From Polychytrium aggregatum (lineage: Eukaryota; Chytridiomycota; Chytridiomycetes; Polychytriales), in NCBI RefSeq assembly GCF_025602895.1, contig NW_026516344.1, positions 36,538-100,537 of the forward strand: a stretch of 64,000 nt of DNA, given 5' to 3'. Below the pieces are notes generated by a model. The model did not search any database. It worked only from the letters and a program-made list of their open reading frames with translations, and was not told the origin of the DNA. Shown here one piece after another: positions 22,979 through 32,615 of this stretch. The stretch's first letter is position 1, and each line of letters starts with the position of its first letter. Made by a program: the position numbers and the translations under genes.

Positions 22979-25900
22979 TGTTGCTGTTGCTGGATTTGCA
23001 GTTGGTGCTGCTTCTCCTGGCAAGGCTCCCAGCTGGCGGTGCTTCCGGTCTCGGAGCAGGACGGGTGCTCGCACGACTTGCGGGCCATGAACCAGACGTA
23101 GCGGCACTTTGGGAGGCCGTGTCCGGCACGCTCCATCTCGGCTTCGTCTTGCAGGAACCGTCGGAGCATCCGGTGGATCAGCGGCAGCATCATGCCTCCG
23201 GGGTCGTCGTGGCGCCGGTCGATCCGGTGGAAGAGCACAAAGGTGCCCTCGAGCTTCTTCCAGTAGCCCAGGCAGAACCCGCCGACGATGGTCTCGGACC
23301 GCTTGCAGGCATCGGGGCTTCCAGAGCCGTCGATGGTGCCTTCGACCTCGCCATCGCCGCCCTCGCCAGCGATTCCTGCTGCCAGCGAGGCCGTCGCCGC
23401 CCCCCGGGTGATGCCTGAGCTGACCGTCGTAAGGCCGTAGTTTTCTCGCTTGGCCTTCTCCAGACGGTACTTTTTCTTGCGCGAGATGATCTCGGGGATG
23501 TAGCCGAGCGTCAGGTAGCCCATGCGGTCGGCGCTGGAATCACACAGGAGCGGATCAATGTCGGCTCGCCAGAGATGCTCGATCTTGGTCTTGGTCTTGT
23601 CAAAGGTCGACAGCCGCTCGAAATGCTCCATCACACGGGACTGAGCCAGCCGGACGAGACCGAGCTCGATCCAGAGCTGGTTCATCTGGTTATAGATCTC
23701 ATGGTGGGCGCCGGCGGTGGTGCCCTGGCCGCTGGCCATGGCCAGGGGCAGCTGGTAGGTGCTAAAGTCGACGTGATAGCTGTTGCCCATGCGGTAGTGC
23801 GACAGTGCGCAGGTCTTTCGGCCGTTCTGGAAGAGCTCGGCTGGCCGCCACTTGCCGGTGCGCCATTGACCACCGCCGCCGCAGTTGGTGCAGAACTGGT
23901 ACTTTGACTGGCACGGGGAGCAGATGAGCTGCAGCCAGGGATGGGGGGAGGGCGGGCAGGTTAGAGATGGGATCGCAGAACGATGGCAGCGCTGACGATG
24001 TGTCTCGGATCGAGACGAAAGGAGTGCCCGGTTGCTCCATGGCGCCGTTACCGAAACCAGACGATTCCCCAACGAACCAACAGCACACCTCTGCTTTGGC
24101 TCGACGATCCCGTTCAGCCGCACAAGCACCCAGCACCCAGCACACATGCATCCGCCCGCACAACCCACCTCGACGCCAAACTTGTTGTTGCGGTGGTAGA
24201 TATCAAAGGAGAGCCGGCCCGAGCCAAACGAGCGCTTGCAGATGCTGCAGTCCAAGACCTGGTCGCGATTCGGGTAAAACTTTTTGCGACGGGAGGTCCT
24301 GCGATGGCTCTTGACGGGGGTATGGATCATCGGCAGGGACAGGGACAGGGACGACGCCGACGACGTCATTGTCGATGCCAATGCCAATGCCGATGTCGAT
24401 GTCGATGTCGATGCCGATGCCGATGCCGATGCCGCCTGGGTATCGTACAGCAGCTCGGGGTCCATCGGGGGCACACGGCAGTTCGAGCAGTGGAAGCGGC
24501 TGATTGCCGGCTGCGGGAATGACTGGGCGTCGCAGTGGAGCAGAAAGAGTGCCTGGTAGCTGCAGCTGCCGCATCCGAGCACCTCCTCGATCTGCTTGTT
24601 TTTCTTGCCGGGGGTCTTGGGTCCGCGCGGCGCCGCGGCGGCAATGGTTGTGGCTCCTGTGACTGCTGTGGCATCGTCGGGCGACGACCGGGTCGAGAGA
24701 GGAACTGTCGGGCTCTTGACCATGGCATCGATCGCGGATGAGGACGAAGACATGGAGCCACGCTTGGCGCTCTGCACCAGGACGGTGTCGCCGTACCAGT
24801 CGACGAGCCGAGGCAGTTTGTTGGAGCCCTGGATGGACGGCTCGGGCCCGCGCTTGTGCAGACCCGTCTTGAGGGCCTCACTCCCAAGAGGATGGCCGAA
24901 GGAAATGAAGCTGGGAGGATCCAGACTGGACATGCACGGCGAATGGTACTTTTGCTGGACTTGACCGACGACGGCGTGCGGGGAGCCGGGATGGGGTGTC
25001 TCGACTGGTGAAGGAAGCGGCGGTGTTGCAGGACGGAAGCCGTACAGATGCCGATGGGAGGAGCCCGAGGGCGGCGAGTCCAGCGGCGTCGCAAAGGAGC
25101 CGCGGGGATAGCCAGTGGAATAGCCGGTGGAATAGCCGGTGGGGACAGGGAGCGTGCGGGCCAGGTCCGAGGGCGAAGGCGAAGGCGAGGACGATGCCGA
25201 CCAAGAGAGTCTGTAGGGATGGTGCTCGGGCTGGGACGAGTATCTTGGTCCATGTGGATCTGTTGGGGAGCCACCCCCATAGACAGGATCCCACGGATGG
25301 CGAGTGGGCCGAGGATGGGCGGAATGGGGCGACGGCTGAAGGGCGCAGGATGAAATCGCGAGTGTGGCATGTCGGTGCGGGGGGGGGAGTGTATGTCCCG
25401 ATGGGATGCAAGAGCGGTTTGTGAGATGCAATGCAAGAGCGGGATGCACAAGACATGCATGCAGGCAAGCGTGCGGATACAGGTCGAGCTAACGACACCA
25501 CAGCCGAGCAAACACCACAGCCGAGCAGGCGAACAAACACAAGCGAGTAACCGGGCGATCGCAGCGGCAAGGACACCCAAAGGACCAATCGTCGCCGCGA
25601 CTGCAGCCTCGGAAGCGATTCCCACCCTGGTCGCTCCTGGCCCACCCCCCGCCGCTTCCCATGGCTGCCCCTCCCGAACCAGGACGGGCCAGCCCCGCTC
25701 TGGTTCGTCCTTCGCGGCGACAACCCACCCAACACACACGCAGGCATCATATGGCACCGCCCCGTGGTCTTACCGAAATGGCCGGCAGCGTCGGCGCCGA
25801 GTCGTGGCCGGGGTGTGGATGGTGGGGCAGTCCTCGGGCGAGGTCGCCGCCGTCGTTTCTGCCGGCAGAAACGGGGCTATGACTATGGCCATGGCCATAG

Positions 25901-26370
25901 CCATCCGATCGGAACACCGGGGCACCAAAGAGAGGCTGGCTTCGATCGACAGGCGACGCCAGCTCGCTGTCGCGGAAAGTGGCCAGGTCCGGGTAGTTGT
26001 GCGAGAGCCGGGTTTCGGGCTGGATGGCCGGCGGGCGCATGGACTCGGGCGACTTGAAGTCGCCGTGCCCGGGATAATACTTGTGGTCGCCAGAGACAGG
26101 ATACTCGGCGGGATATCCCGCCGGCCATTTGGGAATCACAGCGGACTCGGGCGAGGGCAGCGCCGAGTTCTGGTGATGGTATGCTGGCCGATAGGAGGCC
26201 GCAGCCGCAGGAGGATCCCGGGAGACAGATACAGACTTGAACGAGAGAGGCGGCGGACGCAGGTGAGACGATTGGCGATACTCATCAGCAGACCGGACCG
26301 CAGGTGAGAGCGAGCCCAGGGATAGCCGGAGGCGAGCGGGCAGATCCTCTGAGGCGTGGGAGGGAGGCAT
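22699..26370 (-). CDS. Array gene D: Cys-rich paralog family protein (997 aa), function unknown
   Basis: Three exons: 26370-25774, 25335-24169 and 23928-22699, all phase 0 (GTAAGA and GTGGGT donors). The N-terminal 200 residues are Pro/Ser/Tyr-rich. Exon 2 has repeated TGYS units, then LGCGSCSYQALFLLHCD with FHCSNCRVP, an Ala-Ser-Thr run, and LDCSICKRSFGSGRLSF. The terminal exon opens LICSPCQSKYQFCTNCGGGG, QWRTGKWRPAELF, RKTCALSHYRMG, and continues AQSRVMEHFERLSTF, YIPEIISRKKKYRLEKAKRE, GYWKKLEGTFVLFHRIDRR, DDPGGMMLPLIHRML, YVDSYRIQLRRQGFLPLHEY and SFDIFVTELTRFLEFL. A run of about 15 glutamines splits the conserved C-terminal domain. It is the first gene of the same-strand array in transcription direction. 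The start Met at 26370 is the first in an open exon and could be extended. Confidence 0.8.
22942..22998. repeat. CTG trinucleotide repeat coding for polyglutamine
   Basis: An uninterrupted CTG run followed by TTG/CTG units on the plus strand, read as CAG/CAA (Gln) in the terminal exon of array gene D. The pure CAG core makes length variation likely. Confidence 0.9.
24365..24440. repeat. GATGTC/GATGCC hexamer repeat coding an Ala-Ser-Thr run
   Basis: About twelve 6-bp units in exon 2 of array gene D, translated as alternating Ala-Ser and Thr-Ser in a linker between two cysteine modules. Confidence 0.8.
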
Positions 26371-29300
26371 GGAGTAGGTCGGGGAGGCTGACGGCGAGGA
26401 TGGGCAACTCCAGGGTCGGGGCGAGTTGTTACGGAGGGGGCCACTCTGGAGGAGCGACGCACGACTCGACGAGAAGGGGGTGGGGTGAGACGCAAATGAG
26501 GAAGCACTTTCGATGGCAGTCGATGGCAGTCGATGGCAGTCGATGGGAAGGCCGGCAGATGGAAAATGATATACAACGATGGAGCAGTGGCGAGACGCAG
26601 TATCCGCAGAGACAGGGCAGTGCCAAGATGGAGCAAACGGGTCGGGCGATCTCGGGAACGACGACGCAGGCAGACTTTGGGGGAAGGGTGGCCCTTTGGG
26701 GAGAAAGCTGGGGGGTGGTCTCGCGGGAAAGAAAAAGTAGTTTGGTCAGAGAGTGGTGTTGCTCGGGCCAGGTGCAGGCAGGAGCAAGCAGCGGACTGGA
26801 GGACCAGGAAGCGGGCTGGTTAACGACGGGGTGGCTGATATATCTCTGGAGGCGGCGGGGGATGTGGCAATGGGCCTGCACCAACCCCCCATGTCGGCGA
26901 CGAGGCCACAAGGAACGTTCGACATCCTGTGTCGTCTGTTTGGGCGAGGGGCAATCGGAGGACAGCCGGGCGAGCCGCTTTCTCCCACCCCCGCGACAAG
27001 GCCAAGGCGGCCAAGGCGGCCAAGGCGAGAAAGAAGGCCAGAGTTGGACCCAGCCGACCTGCCGCGCGTGGGCGCCTGGGGTGGGGAAACCAAGTCGTGC
27101 CGGCGGGGAAAGATGGGAGGGGGAGAGTGATCGGCCGGAGCAGTGTTGCCGGGGCGATAAGGCATGGGCAAAGCAGAAAGATGTCGCCGGGGGGGAACGA
27201 TGGGGGACGAGCGAGCAGTCGGGGGGTGTGAGATTGTGGGTGTACTTGTGGTTGTACTTGTGGTAGTAATTGTGGCTTTGTGGATTGGATTCACTTGCAG
27301 TCGATATACCATTGCATTGCTGCTGAACTGCCGTTGTATTGCCGTCGCATTGCCTCGGGGGATGCACATTCGCTTCCCAGCGGCCACTAACGACTCTCGG
27401 ACGCTGCGGTGCACATCGGACATGCCCACTATCGCTTTCCACGAACGACTGCCTCTGTCACAACGCTTTGCATTCAACGACCATGATCTGCAAGGCCGGT
27501 GTCCCTGCATCTTCCCCCCAGCCCAACCAACCGACCAACCGACCAACCAAACCAACCAGCCGCGTCCCACAGCCAGGCGCAAAAAGAAAGGACGTGCTGC
27601 CGAGCCCACCCGAGCCGGGCCGCGATGCTTTGTTGGAGGTGTCGCCGCGAGAAGCAGCGGCTGGCGCGGTGGGAGGGTGGGTGCAAATCCGGCCGGCTGC
27701 TGAAGGGGCTGGGCTCCAACGTGTGTGTACCAGGCGCGGGCAGCAAGGAGGAGGGAAGCGACGGCTGTGGTGAAGGTTGTGGTGGTGGACACGGATGCTG
27801 GAGCGGTGGATGTTGACTTTCGGATATCGAATGAAGCGCTGAATGCAATACTGAATGCAGTACTGAATGGGGTATCGAGTGGAGTATCGAGTGGAGTATC
27901 AACACCACTATCAACACCACTATCAACACCACTATCAACACCACTATCAACACCACTATCAATACAGGTATCAACACAGGTATCAACACAACTATCAACA
28001 CCACCATCAACACAGGTATCAACACAAGTGTCGACTCCACAGCGCCGGTGCTTTCCCACCGAGCATCAGTGTCAGTAAACACCACCAGTGCACACCGCTA
28101 AAACACCACCACTTCCCACGATCAATGTCGTTGGCCCACAGACCCCCCGCCCCATCGCATCATCTCCATCCGCTGGTCGCCCATGCTTGCATCATTCCGT
28201 GGCGCCTGTCCATCGTCCTTGCGTCTTCCTGTCCATCCATTCCACCACTGCCGATGTCACCTCCCGTCGATACCACTCGGCCATCGTCACCTCTTGCCCA
28301 TCAATGCCACCCAGTGACCCTCCTGGCCGACTGGGCACCTCGGCCCACGCATCCACGCATCCAGCACACGCATCCAGCCGTTGCTCCACAAGGCCCTGTC
28401 GTCCCCTGCCGGCTGCTCAGCACGGGGACGGCCCTGCTGGCCCATTTGCTGCTGCGGCCACATGCACCTTGTTCCATGGTGCGGTCCCACCCGCTCGCAC
28501 CACCCGCCACGACATCCGCTCATCTCATCGCATCGCTTCTTGTTGGTCTCCCGTTCCGGTGCTGCAAGAGGACAAATTTGCCCGCCTGGTCCTGGATGCT
28601 GTCGGCCCTGGCTTTCCCACGGCCAGGATACTCGCTCGCACCGGTCGCACGCCCGTCTTGCTCCTCCCCTCACATCCATGCTCCTCCTCCCGTCCATGCC
28701 TCCTCGAGCTGCTTGCCTCGTCTCTGCTCTTTCCCAGAGGCCTCGCTGTCCATCGCCACCCTGTGTTTCCGCTGGCGCATCCCCACCCCCAGTGCGAGAT
28801 GGCTTGTGCCCCGACCGGGATCGGCCTGCCGCTCTGGGCCTTGCTGCCAACAAGCAGCCCGCCACGGCCTCATGACAGCATCATCCCCCTTGCTCTTCCA
28901 TCTCATCTCTTTCCTTGTCGCCTCGGGTAACGCCCTGATGGCCGCATCACGATCGTGGGGAGGGCGCCCGCGCTGCCTGGACTGGGCCATCGCCGGAGCC
29001 ACTTTTCTCCTGTCGCGGCTGGTGCGCAGGGTGGGTCCTCGCTGCCCACCTCCCGTTCTGCCCTTTCTGCCTGTTTGCCATGCCGCAGGGCTGCCGTGGT
29101 TCCCTCGCCCACCCTTTTTGGTTGTCACAGCCCGGCAGCGCCCAGACAGAGCCAGTGTATCGCCCCGCGACATCGCCCAGGAATCCCCTTGGGACATCAC
29201 CAGGTCGTTCGCGGCTGGAGGCAAAGGATCCCCTCACGTCCTTCCTCTTGCTTTTGCGCTTCCCTGCTCTGGGCAAACGGGAAAGGCTGGGCCAACTGCA

Positions 29301-29762
29301 CCTTGCGGGTGGTGTCGAGCCCGAACCGCAGCGCAAGAGATGACTCCCGCTGGAGCCGGGGGAGAGAGATAAGCCCTTGCTCTTGCAAAGGCGAAGGGGG
29401 AGACATGCGACCCGACTGGGCAGATCATGGCGCAGAGCACCCAGCATCGGGGCCGCAAGCAAAAGGTCCAGTGCTGCCGGGGCGCTTTGGGGGCTGGCCC
29501 CTCGAGGCACCCCCTCGAGGCACCCGCTTGCCGCAAGTGTGTGCAAGTCCTCCCTCCCCCGGCAGCTCCAGGCCAGCCTTCCTCCCCCAAACCGCCCCTC
29601 CTGCTTCTCAAACTGCCTCCCATACCTGCCATTTCGCAGATGGATCAACATGTGTGAGGCACATACTCGGAGGTGTATCGCCGGGCAGTACCGACTGGCC
29701 CTTCCCACGTCGTTCTATTCGGTCCATCAACCCTCGTCTTGGGCCACCCGCGTCTGCCGCTT
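26371..29762. other. 3.4-kb gene-poor spacer between the array and the PRMT gene
   Basis: No supported gene. It contains GGCAGTCGAT 10-mers (26510-26548), TATCAACACCAC 12-mers (27890-28030) next to GTATCGAGTGGA units, and a pyrimidine-rich plus strand from 28.1 to 29.6 kb. The promoter of array gene D should lie just right of 26370. Confidence 0.4.
27865..28030. repeat. TATCAACACCAC 12-bp minisatellite
   Basis: About ten copies of a 12-bp unit with the variant TATCAACACAGG, preceded by GTATCGAGTGGA copies of the same length. No spacers are present, so it is not a CRISPR array. Confidence 0.85.
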
Positions 29763-32294
29763 TCACACCAGGCGCCCAACGTCGCCGCCCCGGGAGGCCA
29801 TGTCGGGTTGGTACAGATTGACGAGCTCGGGCCGGTTCTCGGGAACAGCCGGCTGCAGGTGCGGGTCATAAGCATACCAATAAGTCTGCTCGTGCAATCC
29901 CCATTTGCCGCCGCGCCTCCGGAAGCTCTGTGGGTCGTGGCGTGAGAGCGAGCCGTCCGACTCCATGTCGTCGAGAGCCACAATGTCGCTATGGCCAGCG
30001 TTCTCGTCCACAATCGTCACCTCGGCCGTAATGTCGTACGATCGGTGCTGGTTGACAACCAGCTTCATGTGCCCGACAATCGTCTCGAAGGCGTTGACGG
30101 CCAGCGGCTCCTTGAACAAGAACCGCACTTGCTGCCAGTGCGTGCGGTCTGCGCCAGGCGCCGTCGATAGGTTGATTCCGCCAAGGTCAATGTCGAACCA
30201 GCCTGCGATGCCGTGGATGATTCCTGGGACAGACAAGTAAGGTCAGACCCGCCTCGCGTCAACCAAACCCGACGCCGTGAATCTGCTGGTCGCAGCGGCG
30301 CCTGGCTCGAGCTGGTGGGCAAGAGAGCGACGCACTCACCCGTGTAGGGAATCTTCCACTTTATCGGGATCGTCATGTTCTGCAGCTCCTCCATGGAGAT
30401 GGTGCGAAAGTCCACTGGCAGTGGCAAGCGACGGGCACCGTTGAGTGACTTTGGCGAAGGGGCATCGACGTTGCCAACCGTGCTGATATGGTTCTTGCTG
30501 GTGCTCACTCACCGATATGACGCACGGCCTCGCCGAGCACCGAGCGCGGGTCAAATGCACCGACAACCGGCTGGCGGATGTGGATGTGGATGTGGATGTG
30601 GATGTGGATGTGGATGTGGATGTGGATGTGGATGTGGATGTGGATGTGGATGTGGATGTGGATGTGGATGTGGATGTGGATGTGGATGTGGATGTGGATG
30701 TGGATGTGGCCGGGTGGTTAGTCTTCGCTGTCGAGGTTGCAGGAGCACACGGCCTTTCGTTCCCGTTTCCCGTTGGATGGCCGTCCCGGCTGCATTTCGG
30801 GTCACGTACCTGTCCAAAGATCTCTTCCCGAGCGTCATCGACCAGCGGGCTAAAGTCGACGCCGTAAAAGTTGTCCTGCTCCCAAAACCGGACCTTGGTC
30901 ATGGTCGTCAGCCACAGGTTGTGATCGGTAAACTGCAGCAGAGCCAGATGGTGTTGCACACCAAATCCAAAAACGTCAGCCATCCATTCGCTGGGTGCAA
31001 GGTCGCCCAGAGCCACATTGTCCTGCTGCCCTGAAAGCCTTGCTTGTTGTGACGGAGGATCGAGCATCTCGCCTTACCGGTGCAATTGCGATTGTTCCAG
31101 CACTTGGGATCAGGGTTCCTCCGGGCTTCAGGAAGCGGTCGCGGGCCACCAGATACGACTCCAGCATGCGTTCATGGACCAGCAGCACGCCGATCGGCTC
31201 GCTGATGATGGTGTCGACGAGCGGGATGTCTGTCACATCCTCGATCTTGCCTACAGAGGGTCCAGAGACAAAGCAGGATATCGATTGGAACATGGCGAGC
31301 CAGACAAGTGCGAGCCCAACGCCGAGTGCGGGATTGATGGTGGATTGCAACCAGCCATAGTTACGCCCTCGTCGCCATGCTACCGTCGCCTGTCTGCGTA
31401 TCCACTCTGGTCTCTGGTGAGCTGTGCGTGGGCTGCCGATCCTCTGTCTGTGATGGCTCGACTATCCTCGAGTGGTATGTTGCTGGAAGCTGACCTCACC
31501 TTGGATCACCTTGATCCGGCCATGCATCCATGGATTCTTCGTGATGGCCGCGTCGACCATCTTCTGGATCCTGGTCGCCATTCCAGATGCCTCGACTGCG
31601 TACACCATTTTGGCTCCGGCCTGGAGGGCAAAGTACGAAAGGATGCCTGTCCATCGTTCCGACAACCGATCGTCCCCGAGGCAAGCATGAGCATATGTAC
31701 CCATACACATACAGACAAACCGTTCCCGGCAGCCGGCCAAGCCAACAACTCAAGGGCAGCGGGGGCCGCTCTGGCTCGATCGAATACACATCCGGAGCCA
31801 CCCTCCCCCCGAGGCGGAGAGACGATCGTCGACATTACCACTTCCGGCTCCGACGTCCATCACGATCTTGTCCTTGAAGTGGTCGGGTCCATTCTGGGCG
31901 ATGGCCGACTGGTAAAACGACGTTCGCACCGTGTCCTGCAGCATATTCTGCTGATGGACAAACTGCGCTGCAGTTCCAGAGAAGCGATCGTGCAAAGCAG
32001 AAGCTGGGTGTGAGTGCGCTGACTGGCGGCTGCAACAGTGCCGATCTGCAGGGCGGCACCGAATCGAGCCGACCGATTGCCCAGGACATTCATTCTTTGG
32101 TGCTTGCTCGGCTGGCTGGCTGGCTGGCTGGCTGGCTGGTTGTCTGGTTGCGATCCGGGTTTGGATCGGATAGCGCCCCTTGCCGGTGCATCCTGGTGTC
32201 GTGAGGCTCTGCAGACTTGGGCCTGCCGCAGCGCCACAGCACGCAGGTACTCACCGTAGTATGCAAAGTATGCCGGGTCCTTCTCGTTCGACAT
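29763..32294 (-). CDS. PRMT4/CARM1-type protein arginine methyltransferase (401 aa)
   Basis: Eight exons: 32294-32255, 31967-31839, 31646-31500, 31250-31078, 30932-30810, 30570-30513, 30414-30340 and 30223-29763 (1206 nt in frame). Class I AdoMet-dependent type I arginine methyltransferase, expected to make asymmetric dimethylarginine on histone H3 or RNA-binding proteins. Visible are motif [10 protein letters not shown] (49-57), YAVEAS, the double-E loop [17 protein letters not shown] (E123, E132), the beta-barrel with [15 protein letters not shown], and the THW loop (276-278). Sequence order and wording follow CARM1 rather than PRMT1 (for example [12 protein letters not shown] and HGIAGWFDI). 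It lacks the N-terminal domain of animal CARM1: the frame starts about 20 residues before the catalytic core. CCTGCAG sits immediately before the ATG, so an unseen 5' exon is possible. Divergent from UGGT. Confidence 0.85.
30576..30710. repeat. GGATGT hexamer array in a PRMT intron
   Basis: About 22 uninterrupted copies of a 6-bp unit, lying in the intron between exons 5 and 6 of the PRMT4-like gene (30571-30809) and ending within a few bases of the acceptor. It creates Val-Asp and His-Pro open frames that are artefacts. Confidence 0.9.
32105..32145. repeat. GGCT tetranucleotide run in PRMT intron 1
   Basis: About eight GGCT units inside intron 1 of the PRMT4-like gene (31968-32254). Confidence 0.8.
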
Positions 32295-32615
32295 GCTGCA
32301 GGATGGCCGCTGGAATCCGCTGGATCGCTGGCGATCAGTCGCAAGATCAGGCTGGCTTCCGGCTGGGTGCCAGGGCGCAATCGATTCCAAAGGCAGCCCG
32401 CGTGTGTGTGTGTGCGTGACTGGGGCGGCGCTGATTGGCCGGGATCGCGGCGAGACGAGACCGTCCTCGGTCGGGCGAGAGCGTGTGGCCAGGGGCTCTC
32501 TTGGGCTGGCTCGGATTCGACACCAACGGGCTCTGACCATCATCACCCGGCCTTGCGCGATCGTCGAAAGCAGCCCTCTGCTCCCGCTGGGCCCCTCCGT
32601 CGCAATCGCTCCGCC
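32295..32615. promoter_or_regulatory. Shared divergent promoter region, PRMT4-like gene and UGGT
   Basis: The 321 bp between two divergent start codons must hold both promoters, unless the PRMT gene has an additional 5' exon. A TG run (32401-32416) is present; no TATA box or named factor site was recognised. Confidence 0.5.

Noticed and set aside
27867-29372. 501-codon plus-strand open frame
   Set aside because: Begins in the 12-bp minisatellite and continues through pyrimidine-rich sequence with codon use unlike the verified exons.
30517-30867. Open frame encoding a long Val-Asp repeat (and His-Pro on the other strand)
   Set aside because: It is the GGATGT array inside a PRMT intron; the flanking exons are read on the minus strand with good splice sites.
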